Positions 19,928 through 28,016 of a stretch of 64,000 nt of DNA are shown one piece after another. The stretch's first letter is position 1. Each line of letters begins with the position of its first letter. The DNA comes from Roseibacterium elongatum DSM 19469. Lineage in GTDB: Bacteria; Pseudomonadota; Alphaproteobacteria; Rhodobacterales; Rhodobacteraceae. The translations under genes were made by a program, and so were the position numbers. The notes beneath the pieces are model-generated. The model ran no database searches. It saw only the letters and a program-made list of their open reading frames with translations, and was not told where the DNA came from. The stretch spans positions 1,035,001-1,099,000 of the forward strand of contig NZ_CP004372.1 in assembly GCF_000590925.1 (NCBI RefSeq), in the 5' to 3' direction.

Positions 19928-20395
19928 TCAATGGCGCGTCCAGCCCGATGGGCCCGAATGCGGCGGGCGATCCTCGACCGTGAAATCGCCGTCGATCACG
20001 TCATCCTCGGCAGACTGCCACTGACCGTTTCGACTGACGACCGAGTGAACCTCGATCCGTTTCTTGAGTTCGCGCAGAACGAGGTTGCGAAAGCCCGGAA
20101 CCAGCAAGGCGAACCCCACGGCATCCGTGAAAAAACCAGGTGTCAGCAGCAATGCGCCGGAAAAAAGGATCATCGCGCCATGCGCCAGCGGTTCGGTCGG
20201 GTCGCGCAATTCGTCGAAACTGCGTCGCAGACGATGCATGGTCTGCGCCCCCTGAGACCTGACCAGCATGGTCCCGGCAATGGCCGTGATCACGACAATT
20301 CCAAGCGTTGGCCACAATCCGATCCATCCGCCGACCTGAATGAACAGCGCGATCTCGATCAGCGGGACCGCCAGAAAAAGAAGGAAAAGCCACAT
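19928..20395 (-). CDS. fxsA: FxsA family membrane protein
   Basis: Small integral membrane protein of the FxsA family; in E. coli its overproduction relieves exclusion of phage T7 by the F plasmid, but the normal role is unknown. The 155 residues start MWLFLLFLAVPLIEIALFI with two N-terminal membrane helices (about 3-22 and 26-46) and a further pair around 72-100 (LFSGALLLTPGFFTDAVG), followed by a charged soluble tail. I chose ATG 20395 since the open frame extends far upstream without family similarity. It lies between secB and a divergent Tim44-like gene, a common Rhodobacterales arrangement. Confidence 0.92.
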   Translation of the reverse strand: MWLFLLFLAVPLIEIALFIQVGGWIGLWPTLGIVVITAIAGTMLVRSQGAQTMHRLRRSFDELRDPTEPLAHGAMILFSGALLLTPGFFTDAVGFALLVPGFRNLVLRELKKRIEVHSVVSRNGQWQSAEDDVIDGDFTVEDRPPHSGPSGWTRH

Positions 20396-20537
20396 TGTTC
20401 TCGCTCCGCTCCACAGTATGTCGACGACAGCCAAGGTTCGGGTCGGCCCAAGATGGACTTGACCGCTACGCTGCCTTACATATGTGCCTTGCGACCCACG
20501 ATGTAAGCCCATCGCCGCCCCCGAAAGGTTTTTGCGC

Positions 20538-21197
20538 ATGAACTCCTCCCTCCTGTCCCTGCTGGTTCTTGCGGGAATTGCGATTTTCCTGATCCTGCGC
20601 CTGCGCAGCGTGTTGGGCACCCGTGAAGGGTTTGAAAAACCGGCCCCGCGGCCGGAAACCGTGCGCCGTGAAGCGCGCCGCGAATTCGAAGTGATCGAAG
20701 GCGGGCCTGACGACGACATCATCGACCACGTCGCCGACGGGACCGAGGCCGCCAAGGCGCTGGCCGCCATGAAACTGGCCGAGCCCGGTTTTCGCGTCAG
20801 CGAGTTCCTGCACGGCGCGCGGGGCGCCTACGAAATGATCCTGATGGCGTTCGAGCGGGGCGAAGTCGACGAGTTGCGCAATTTCCTGTCTGGCGATGTG
20901 CTCGAGATGTTCGAGACAGTAATCCAGCAGCGCGAAGAGCAGGGCCTGACCATCGAGGCCGAGTTCGTCGGTATCCGGGAACTTGCCCTTGAGGCGGCGA
21001 CATACGATCGCGACACCCAGGTGGGCGAAATCACGGTGCGTTTCGTGGGCGAATTGACCTCGGTCGTGAAGAATGCCGAGGGTCAGGTGATCGAAGGCGA
21101 CCCGACCGAAATCAAGCGCCAGCGTGATCTTTGGACATTCGCCCGCACGATGGGCCGGGACGACCCCAACTGGATGCTGGTGGCAACAGACGGATGA
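20538..21197 (+). CDS. Tim44/TimA family membrane-anchored protein
   Basis: 219 residues with one N-terminal transmembrane helix (SSLLSLLVLAGIAIFLIL, 2-20), a charged linker (25-75) and a Tim44-like domain (about 75-215: FLHGARGAYEMILMAFERGE, VGEITVRFVGELTSVV). In mitochondria Tim44 recruits Hsp70 to the import channel; bacterial homologues (TimA) have no settled function, and a role in envelope biogenesis or protein translocation is inference. ATG 20538 is chosen because the helix follows at once. It lies 3 bp before mltA. Confidence 0.9.
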   Translation: MNSSLLSLLVLAGIAIFLILRLRSVLGTREGFEKPAPRPETVRREARREFEVIEGGPDDDIIDHVADGTEAAKALAAMKLAEPGFRVSEFLHGARGAYEMILMAFERGEVDELRNFLSGDVLEMFETVIQQREEQGLTIEAEFVGIRELALEAATYDRDTQVGEITVRFVGELTSVVKNAEGQVIEGDPTEIKRQRDLWTFARTMGRDDPNWMLVATDG

Positions 21198-21200
21198 GGC

Positions 21201-22229
21201 ATGGCGCGGATTGGCCGAATTCTGGCGCTTGGGCTGGTTATCGCCCTGCTGCCGAGGCCGTCTTTGGCTGAGACATCGGTCAGACTTCTCGACTATGCCG
21301 ATCTCGACGGGTGGGCGGAGGACGACCACGCCGCCGCCCTTTCGGTTTTTCAAAGCACCTGTCGCGACATGGATGGGGCCGAATGGCCGGCGGTTTGTGC
21401 GATGGCTGAAACCACCACCGATGCGCGCGTCTTTTTCGAACTGTTGTTCCGACCCGTTTTGATCGGCGGTGAGGCCACGGCCCTGTTCACCGGCTATTTC
21501 GAACCAGAGTTGCAGGGGTCGACACGCCGGACTTCGCGCTATCGCTACCCGGTTTATCGCATGCCCCCAGAGGCGACGGGCCGTTGGTTGAGCAGGCGCG
21601 AGATCGAAGAGAGTGGCGTTCTTGAAGACCGCGGTTTGGAGATTGCCTGGGTCGACGACCCGGTCGAGTTGTTCTTTCTGCAGATCCAGGGATCCGGGCG
21701 CATTCGCTTGACCGATGGCCGGGTCATCCGCGTGGGGTATGGTGGCAGAAACGGACACGAATACCGTTCCATCGGGCAAGAGCTTGTGCGCCGCGGAATT
21801 TACAATGCGCATCAGGTCTCGGCGCAGGTGATCCAGAATTGGGTCCGCCGCAACCCGGCCGCTGGTCGTGACCTGATGTATCACAACCCGTCCTATGTCT
21901 TCTTTCGTGAGGTCGAAATTTCCGATCCCTCGCTCGGTCCGCTGGGCGCTATGAACCGCTCGATCACACCGATGAGAACCATCGCCGTCGATCCGCGCTT
22001 CACACCTCTGGGTGCACCCGTCTGGATCGAAAAGGATGGCGCGGCACCGATGCGACGGTTGATGATCGCGCAGGATACGGGCGGTGCCATTCGTGGCGCA
22101 CAACGGGCCGATATCTTTTTCGGGTACGGCGATGCGGCGGGCCGAGAGGCCGGCACCATCCGCGATGCCGGGCGCATGATCGTCCTTTTGCCGATCGAAG
22201 AGGCGCACCGCCGCGTCCCGGATGCGTGA
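21201..22229 (+). CDS. mltA: Membrane-bound lytic murein transglycosylase A (MltA family)
   Basis: Cleaves the MurNAc-GlcNAc bond of peptidoglycan to form 1,6-anhydroMurNAc. The 342-residue protein has a cleavable signal peptide (GRILALGLVIALLPRPSLA, cut near residue 24), the MltA barrel (FTGYFEPELQGS, IQGSGRIRLTDG) and the C-terminal 3D domain with the catalytic aspartate in AQDTGGAIRGAQRADIFFG. No lipobox cysteine is visible, so it is probably periplasmic rather than lipid-anchored. Overlaps the Smr gene (GTGA). Confidence 0.95.
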   Translation: MARIGRILALGLVIALLPRPSLAETSVRLLDYADLDGWAEDDHAAALSVFQSTCRDMDGAEWPAVCAMAETTTDARVFFELLFRPVLIGGEATALFTGYFEPELQGSTRRTSRYRYPVYRMPPEATGRWLSRREIEESGVLEDRGLEIAWVDDPVELFFLQIQGSGRIRLTDGRVIRVGYGGRNGHEYRSIGQELVRRGIYNAHQVSAQVIQNWVRRNPAAGRDLMYHNPSYVFFREVEISDPSLGPLGAMNRSITPMRTIAVDPRFTPLGAPVWIEKDGAAPMRRLMIAQDTGGAIRGAQRADIFFGYGDAAGREAGTIRDAGRMIVLLPIEEAHRRVPDA

Positions 22230-22864
22230 GCGGGGGCATGCGAAAACCGGGAAAAAAGGGCCTGAGCACCGAGGACCGCGATCTTTGGTCAAGGGTGGCC
22301 CGAACGGCACGGCCGCTTCACAAGAAAAAACCCGTCGATAGCGATGGGGTGCATGACCCGCTTTCTCCCAAGCCGATACAAAAGGGCACGGTCGAGCCTG
22401 AAAAATCCAAACTGAAGGGTTTCCGGATCGGGGAACGCGCCCCCGTTGCCTCATCACATCCACACATGCCTGGTGACGAGGTGTCCCATCGTGTCGCCCA
22501 CGCGCCCGTTCGGATGGATCACGGCACCTACCGCAAGATGCAGCGTGGAAAACTCAAGCCCGCCGCGCGGATCGATCTCCATGGCATGACGCTGGCCCAG
22601 GCACATCCGGCCCTGGTGCATTTCATCATCGACAGTTTCGATGCAGGCCATCGCCTTGTTCTTGTCATCACCGGCAAGGGCCGCGGCCATCCGGATGATC
22701 CCAATGACGGGCCCATTCCGATCCGGCGCGGGGTGCTGCGACAGCAAGTGCCCGGTTGGCTGCACGCGCCACCCCTTGGCGCGATTGTCCTGGATGTCCG
22801 AGAGGCCCATCAGCGACATGGCGGAGGCGGGGCCTATTACGTCTATCTCAAACGCCGGGGCTAG
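22226..22864 (+). CDS. Smr domain protein
   Basis: 212 residues: a basic N-terminal half without recognisable fold and a C-terminal Smr domain (about 115-212) with IDLHGMTLAQAHPALVHFI, VLVITGKGRGH and HGGGGAYYVYLKRRG. Smr domains are nicking endonuclease-like folds acting on DNA or stalled-ribosome mRNA; stand-alone Smr proteins have been linked to ribosome rescue, but this one's substrate is unknown. GTG 22226 overlaps the mltA stop; ATG 22238, four codons in, is an alternative start. Convergent with the next gene, which it overlaps by 4 bp. Confidence 0.93.
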   Translation: MSGGMRKPGKKGLSTEDRDLWSRVARTARPLHKKKPVDSDGVHDPLSPKPIQKGTVEPEKSKLKGFRIGERAPVASSHPHMPGDEVSHRVAHAPVRMDHGTYRKMQRGKLKPAARIDLHGMTLAQAHPALVHFIIDSFDAGHRLVLVITGKGRGHPDDPNDGPIPIRRGVLRQQVPGWLHAPPLGAIVLDVREAHQRHGGGGAYYVYLKRRG

Positions 22865-23964
22865 GGGACCTGCGGCGCCAAGATGATCTGCGTGGCATTG
22901 CGCACGGTCAGGACCGTCCCCTGTAACAGGTCGAGTTGCTGAGACGGATCGTTGGCAAGGGCCAGGTTCACCGCCGGGATCTGGCGCAAGAGTTGAACCA
23001 TGGCCGCACTGGATGCCGCGGTGAAATGATTCATCGAATCCGTTTCGCCGCCCCGGAACTCGGACGTGTCGATCAGCGTGACTTCGAACTCGGACACGTC
23101 GTCGACCTCGCCCAAGGTGCCCAAACGGCTGCGTTGCCCTGTGATCAGGGCCGCAATCAGTAGCGCGCGGTCGCGGCGGGACGTGAAGATGAAGAACGGT
23201 TGCGGCAGGTGCCCGATGCGGTGGGCCTGGCTGCGAAAGACGTCGATATCGACATCCGGCGACAACAGGGCGATGCCCGCGATGTCGGCGATGACGTCAT
23301 CGCGATTCCCGATCCGCAGTTGCCGCAGAACCTCCATCACCATGCTTGAGCCCATGGAATGCGCGATCACGATCATGCGCGCGCCGGGAACGGCGGAAAT
23401 CTCGGAAATCAGGGTTTCCAGACCGTCGCGGGCAAATAGCGCACTGTCACGGTCGTAGGCATAGCCAAACGGGTGCCCCGCACTGGACCACGCATAGTGA
23501 ACGGGTATCCCCGGAATTTCGAAATCATACCGGATCTGTGCCGTGCGGTAGAGGCCATCGGCAAAGGTGCTGTTGTAACCATGGACAAACAGCATGACTT
23601 CGCGCTGCTCCGGCGGGCGGCTGGCCAACTCGCCGGCCAGTGCCGATCGAAACGTCGAGGGCCCGTTGTAGCGATCGGCCGCCGTGGTCAGGAATTCGCG
23701 GTTTGGGTTTGGTGTCGCGTCGGCCAGTTCGACCTCACCCGGCAGCCGGTCGGGCGGCACGCTGACATCGAACCTTAGGTAATCGAGACCCTCAAGCCGC
23801 TCATCGGTGAAATTGCCGTTCAGAAAGGCCCGCGTGCTGGCAACATACACCCGCTCGTTGGCCCCGATCCCGGCCAGCTCGGGCGCAAGCTGAATACTCG
23901 ACCGGCCCGAGCACGCCGTGACGGCGAGGCCAAGGGACACAACAAAGACCAGGTGCAAGCGCAT
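22861..23964 (-). CDS. Lipoprotein alpha/beta hydrolase (DUF900 type)
   Basis: 367 residues with a signal peptide ending in a lipobox-like LAVTAC (the cysteine would be lipid-modified), so probably anchored facing the periplasm. The body is an alpha/beta hydrolase of the DUF900 type: VMLFVHGYNSTF (oxyanion region) and the nucleophile elbow IAHSMGSSM, with a likely acid in SPDVDID and a downstream histidine. The natural substrate is unknown; lipase or esterase activity is a family-level guess. ATG 23964 is preferred over TTG 23970. It overlaps the convergent Smr gene by 4 bp. Confidence 0.88.
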   Translation of the reverse strand: MRLHLVFVVSLGLAVTACSGRSSIQLAPELAGIGANERVYVASTRAFLNGNFTDERLEGLDYLRFDVSVPPDRLPGEVELADATPNPNREFLTTAADRYNGPSTFRSALAGELASRPPEQREVMLFVHGYNSTFADGLYRTAQIRYDFEIPGIPVHYAWSSAGHPFGYAYDRDSALFARDGLETLISEISAVPGARMIVIAHSMGSSMVMEVLRQLRIGNRDDVIADIAGIALLSPDVDIDVFRSQAHRIGHLPQPFFIFTSRRDRALLIAALITGQRSRLGTLGEVDDVSEFEVTLIDTSEFRGGETDSMNHFTAASSAAMVQLLRQIPAVNLALANDPSQQLDLLQGTVLTVRNATQIILAPQVP

Positions 23965-23984
23965 GGCCAAAGCCTACCAGATTT

Positions 23985-25298
23985 TCACAGCACGTAGCGA
24001 CTGAGATCAGTGCTGCGCGTCAACTCGCCCAAGTTCTCTTCGACGAAATCGGCATCGACGGTAATCGCATCTCCGCTGCGATCGGGCGCGGCAAAGCTCA
24101 ACTCCTCGAAAACACGCTCCATCACGGTGTAAAGCCTGCGCGCACCGATGTTTTCAACGCTGTCGTTCACGTCCGCCGCGATCTTGGCCAGCGCCGCGAT
24201 CCCGTCATCCGAGAACGTGATGGTCACCTGTTCGGTCGCCATCAGGGCCGAGTACTGGCGTGTCAGGGCATTGTCCGTCTCGGTCAGGATGCGCACGAAA
24301 TCCTCTTCGGTCAGGGGCCGCAGATTGACCCGGATCGGCAGCCGACCCTGCAATTCCGGCAACAAATCGGACGGTTTCGCGATGTGGAACGCTCCCGACG
24401 CGATAAAGAGGATATGATCGGTTTTCACCGGCCCATGCTTGGTGGACACCGTGGTGCCTTCGATCAGGGGCAGCAGATCGCGCTGCACACCTTCGCGGCT
24501 GACATCGCCGCCGCGCACGTCCTGCCGGGCGGCGACCTTGTCGATTTCATCGATGAAAACGATGCCGTTCTGTTCGACGGCGCGGATGGCCTCCTTGGTC
24601 ACGGTCTCCTGATCCAGCAGCTTGTCGGCCTCTTCCTCGATCAGGATCTGGTAACTCGCGGCTACGGTCATGCGGCGTTTCACGCTGCGACCGCCAAAGG
24701 CTTTGCCGAAGATGTCGCCCAGATTCATCATTCCGCCGGGCCCGCCCATGCCGGGTTGGCCGGGGATGTCGAACATCGGCATCGGGTTGCTGGTATCGGC
24801 GACTTCCAGTTCGATCACGGTGTCGTCCAGCTCGCCGGATCTCAGTTTCTTGCGGAACATCTCGCGCGTCTGGTCGCGGGCATCCGTCCCGGCCAGCGCC
24901 TCGATCACGCGGTCTTCGGCGGCCTCGTGCGCCTTGGCCTTGACCTCTTCGCGCATGTGCTCGCGCACCATGATCTGCGCGGCGTCCACCAGATCGCGGA
25001 TGATTTGTTCAACATCGCGGCCGACATAACCGACCTCGGTGTATTTCGTGGCCTCGACCTTGATAAAGGGCGCGCGGGCCAGTTTGGCCAAACGGCGCGA
25101 GATCTCGGTCTTGCCAACACCGGTCGGGCCGATCATCAGGATGTTCTTTGGATACACCTCTTCTCTGAGGTCATCACCCAGTTGCTTGCGGCGCCAGCGG
25201 TTGCGCAACGCAACCGCCACGGCGCGCTTAGCGTCCTTCTGGCCAATGATGAAGCGGTCCAGTTCGGACACGATTTCGCGGGGGGTCAGGTCGGTCAC
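23985..25298 (-). CDS. hslU: ATP-dependent protease ATPase subunit HslU (ClpY)
   Basis: AAA+ unfoldase that feeds proteins to the HslV peptidase. The 437 residues start [19 protein letters not shown], with Walker [19 protein letters not shown], the I domain (about 110-240), Walker [11 protein letters not shown], and a C-terminal tail ending DLSRYVL, the docking segment for HslV. The start is GTG 25298, preceded by AGGAG and overlapping the stop of the upstream gene (GTGA); the open frame continues upstream but only as a shadow. Normal length for HslU. Confidence 0.97.
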   Translation of the reverse strand: MTDLTPREIVSELDRFIIGQKDAKRAVAVALRNRWRRKQLGDDLREEVYPKNILMIGPTGVGKTEISRRLAKLARAPFIKVEATKYTEVGYVGRDVEQIIRDLVDAAQIMVREHMREEVKAKAHEAAEDRVIEALAGTDARDQTREMFRKKLRSGELDDTVIELEVADTSNPMPMFDIPGQPGMGGPGGMMNLGDIFGKAFGGRSVKRRMTVAASYQILIEEEADKLLDQETVTKEAIRAVEQNGIVFIDEIDKVAARQDVRGGDVSREGVQRDLLPLIEGTTVSTKHGPVKTDHILFIASGAFHIAKPSDLLPELQGRLPIRVNLRPLTEEDFVRILTETDNALTRQYSALMATEQVTITFSDDGIAALAKIAADVNDSVENIGARRLYTVMERVFEELSFAAPDRSGDAITVDADFVEENLGELTRSTDLSRYVL

Positions 25299-26377
25299 GA
25301 TCTCTGCTCCTGAGGGGGTTGGATGCTCCAGGGTGGCAGTCTGGTCTTGCCGGGAAACGCGGGGAGCGTGCGCATCAGGGCGGCGCGCAACACCTCCCAC
25401 TGCGCCCCAAGCAGAACCAGTCCTGCACCAAGGAGCAGGATGACGAAAAAGGCGTTGTCTTCGACAACGGTGATCGACAGCGCGACGACATAGCCGACCC
25501 CGGAAACGAGGAAGGATCGCCTGTCGATCACGACGGCAAACAGGGCCATCATGGCCACAAACCCGACCAGGACGAGCCGCGCCATGAGGCTGCCATTGTC
25601 GAACAGCGTCAGGGCAACGGTATTCACGATCGCCGGGGCTGCAACCACGTGCAGCCAAAAGCCCGAGGCCGCCCGGCGCGTCACGCGATGCGGATCGCTC
25701 ATGTCGAAACGCAGCGCGATCACCAGGCCCACAAGCCCAAGCACCACCGTCAACAGCGCAAAGGGGCCGTCGGCCGATAAAAGGAACAGATCTTCGGGCG
25801 CGCTGGGCACTGATCCGCCCAGGGTGAGAAGGCCAAAGCAGGTTCCAAAAACCCCCAATGCGATCAAGGCGACGGTGAACGGCACACGGAACAAGGCGTA
25901 ATAGACGCTCAGCATTACCGCAGCCGTGCCCGAGGCGAGGGTGATGGTGCTTTGCAACTCCGTGTCCAGTGCCGCGGCCAGCGACAGCCCGGCCTGTCCG
26001 GCGGATATTCCGAACATCACGGCCAGCGCGATGGACGGGGCCACCATGCGCCGGGCCACGGTGAAATACCGCGCCAGCAGCGCAATCACCCCCATGGCAA
26101 GCGCAGAAAAGACCAGGCCCAGGATATACCCGCTGTCGATCGACAAAAGGCTGAGGCCGGTGGTGCCCATCCACCCTGCAAACAGGATCACAAGACCGAC
26201 CACGATGAAGATCTCGTTGAACCCTTTGAACAGTTCGAACGGTTCATCGAGGCCCGAGCGTCGCGCACGCGCGCCGGATCGTTCTTCGCTTAGCACGATC
26301 AGCGATGCGGCTTGTGCCTCGGTCATGACGCCGGATGACACGGCCGCGCGCAGGTCGTCGCGGGTGACATCGGTCAT
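25295..26377 (-). CDS. Polytopic membrane protein between hslV and hslU, function unknown
   Basis: 360 residues. A soluble N-terminus (1-50, [20 protein letters not shown], resembling the short N-terminal helix-turn of DUF2157-like proteins) precedes about ten hydrophobic helices between residues 55 and 335, and a proline-rich tail closes the protein. I do not recognise a functional family with certainty. It overlaps hslV (ATGA) and hslU (GTGA) by 4 bp on each side, so it is translated from the same message as both protease subunits. Start ATG 26377 is fixed by this coupling; a longer frame runs through hslV in another reading frame. A link to proteostasis is only inferred from position. Confidence 0.85.
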   Translation of the reverse strand: MTDVTRDDLRAAVSSGVMTEAQAASLIVLSEERSGARARRSGLDEPFELFKGFNEIFIVVGLVILFAGWMGTTGLSLLSIDSGYILGLVFSALAMGVIALLARYFTVARRMVAPSIALAVMFGISAGQAGLSLAAALDTELQSTITLASGTAAVMLSVYYALFRVPFTVALIALGVFGTCFGLLTLGGSVPSAPEDLFLLSADGPFALLTVVLGLVGLVIALRFDMSDPHRVTRRAASGFWLHVVAAPAIVNTVALTLFDNGSLMARLVLVGFVAMMALFAVVIDRRSFLVSGVGYVVALSITVVEDNAFFVILLLGAGLVLLGAQWEVLRAALMRTLPAFPGKTRLPPWSIQPPQEQRS

Positions 26378-26931
26378 TGGCCGATCCGTTCCACCGTCAG
26401 GTTGCCATTGGTGTAGACACAAATCTCGGCGGCGATGCCCATGGCCTTGCGCGCAATCGTCTCGGCATCCGCATCTGTGTCGATCAGGGCGCGCGCCGCC
26501 GCCAAAGCATAGTTGCCACCCGAGCCGATGGCCGCGATCCCGTATTCCGGTTCCAGAACATCGCCGGCCCCGGTAATCACGAACAGGTCGGTGCCATCCG
26601 TCACGATCAGCATCGCCTCGAGCTTTTGCAGATACTTGTCGGTTCGCCAATCCTTGGCCAGTTCGACACTGGCGCGTTGCAACTGACCGGGCGTGGCCTC
26701 CAGCTTGGCCTCGAGACGTTCGAGCAGGGCGAAGGCATCGGCGGTCGAGCCTGCAAACCCGGCAACGATGTCATGCCCACCGGGGCTGAGCCGGCGCACT
26801 TTGCGGGCGCTGCCCTTGATCACCGTCTGGCCCAGGCTGACCTGACCGTCACCGGCGACGACCACCTCTCCGCCTTTTCGGATTCCGACGATGGTGGTGC
26901 CGTGCCAACCGGGAAACTCGTTCTCTGCCAT
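26374..26931 (-). CDS. hslV: ATP-dependent protease peptidase subunit HslV (ClpQ)
   Basis: Threonine peptidase of the HslUV complex. The 185 residues carry the proteasome-like sequence [23 protein letters not shown]. The catalytic threonine (residue 12) is preceded by an 11-residue leader, so processing beyond Met removal must expose it, unlike E. coli HslV where it follows Met1. The leader is seen; cleavage is inferred. A ribosome-binding site AGGAGG stands upstream. First gene of hslV-membrane protein-hslU. Confidence 0.97.
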   Translation of the reverse strand: MAENEFPGWHGTTIVGIRKGGEVVVAGDGQVSLGQTVIKGSARKVRRLSPGGHDIVAGFAGSTADAFALLERLEAKLEATPGQLQRASVELAKDWRTDKYLQKLEAMLIVTDGTDLFVITGAGDVLEPEYGIAAIGSGGNYALAAARALIDTDADAETIARKAMGIAAEICVYTNGNLTVERIGQ

Positions 26932-26953
26932 GGGGCCTCCTTGTCTTTTGGCC

Positions 26954-26983
26954 TATATGGAGAGGCGGGGCGGCACCGACAAC
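26954..26983 (-). promoter_or_regulatory. Possible heat-shock type promoter for hslV
   Basis: On the minus strand GTTGTC (26983-26978) and CATATA (26959-26954) are 18 bp apart and lie about 22 bp before the hslV ATG, roughly matching the alphaproteobacterial RpoH pattern TTG...CTATAT. The match is loose. The same 65-bp gap also holds a 6-bp GGCACC/GGTGCC hairpin right after the crtC stop. Confidence 0.3.
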
Positions 26984-26996
26984 CGGGTGCCTTTTC

Positions 26997-28016
26997 TTAG
27001 CGACCGAGGCCCCTGGGCCAGCGGGCGCGGCGCGGCACCCTGACCGCCAGCATCGGCATCAGCCACGGACCGCGGAAGCGATCGAGGTCAAGCGCCTCGT
27101 GAACGCCGACGGTTTCCTCTCCGTTGATTTTGGTTCTGACGGCGGATCGGTTGTAGAAGGGCGCATCCAGCATGGCCTTGACCTGATGCGGGCGATAGCC
27201 CGGATCTGCGCGCGTTTCGCGGCGCACTTGCCAGAACGGGCGGGGCAGGGCCGCCTTGGGCGGCATCTCGATCGCGCGCGGCGTGCCGTCGTCATCGAAC
27301 CCGAGGGCCACGGCAAGGTCGCTTCCGTCGCGTCGCGTCGCGTCGTAGAAACAGGCTGCCCCGTCCGACAGGGGAAACCGCCCCCAGGTCCAGTAATTGA
27401 AATCCGCCTCCAGGGCGCGCGTGCCGAAATTCGCGTCGAAATAGCCATGCCCTGTCCAGCTCCAGCCGGGTCGGTTCAACTTGACCTCGATGTCCGATTT
27501 CGGGGCGAAGGGCCGCCAGATATGCGTGCCGCATTCGGTCAGGGGCAATTCGACACTGGTCAGGGCCGAGGGGCGAACCGTGACGGTTCCCGTCAGCTTT
27601 TGCGCGTGGGGGGTCGTCATCTCGTCGATTTCGACGATCAGCTTCTCGCCGTCCCAGACCATGGCCGATGGCCCGATCTGCAACCGATCCTGCGACAGGC
27701 CCAAGGCTTCGGTGCCACGGTCGGTCATGGTCCACCGGCCGCCACGCCCGTAGGTGACGACGTTCAGGCAGCAATGGTTTGCCGGATTTCGGCGGCCCGA
27801 CCAACGATACCAAGGCGAAAAGACCGATCCTATGAAGCCGATGATCGAGATGGCGCGCTCGCCATCGTCGCTGATCCCGTCGAGATACCACCATGCGTAT
27901 CCGTCGGGCGGAACGTCGATGTCGAAGCAAGGTCGCTCAAGATCGCCTCGGCCGCGTGCTTGCCGGAGAGGCAGGCCATCGGAATCCCCGCCCCCGGATG
28001 TGTCCCGCCCCCGCAC
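26997..28016 (-). CDS. crtC: Hydroxyneurosporene synthase (carotenoid 1,2-hydratase) CrtC
   Basis: Adds water to the 1,2 double bond of neurosporene/lycopene ends in spheroidene-type carotenoid synthesis. The conserved CrtC sequence runs from FDIDVPPDGYAWWYLDG through GFIGSVFSPWYRWSGRR and ADFNYWTWGRFPL to the C-terminus (about 310 residues). No in-frame ATG, GTG or TTG stands close to that point; the nearest is GTG 28016, giving 339 residues and a 187-bp overlap with crtD. The true start may be a rare codon nearer 27940. Overlap with crtD indicates translational coupling. It is the left edge of the photosynthesis cluster, 65 bp from hslV. Confidence 0.9.
   Translation of the reverse strand: MRGRDTSGGGDSDGLPLRQARGRGDLERPCFDIDVPPDGYAWWYLDGISDDGERAISIIGFIGSVFSPWYRWSGRRNPANHCCLNVVTYGRGGRWTMTDRGTEALGLSQDRLQIGPSAMVWDGEKLIVEIDEMTTPHAQKLTGTVTVRPSALTSVELPLTECGTHIWRPFAPKSDIEVKLNRPGWSWTGHGYFDANFGTRALEADFNYWTWGRFPLSDGAACFYDATRRDGSDLAVALGFDDDGTPRAIEMPPKAALPRPFWQVRRETRADPGYRPHQVKAMLDAPFYNRSAVRTKINGEETVGVHEALDLDRFRGPWLMPMLAVRVPRRARWPRGLGR

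Noticed and set aside
20466..22463. A 665-codon minus-strand open frame across the Tim44-like, mltA and Smr genes
   Set aside because: Low-complexity antisense translation typical of GC-rich codon use. The plus strand encodes three recognisable proteins with signal peptide, domain motifs and coupled starts.
26971..26997. Intrinsic terminator just after crtC
   Set aside because: The GGCACC/GGTGCC stem has only 6 bp and its T-rich side is on the plus strand, whereas crtC is transcribed on the minus strand. Not called as a terminator.
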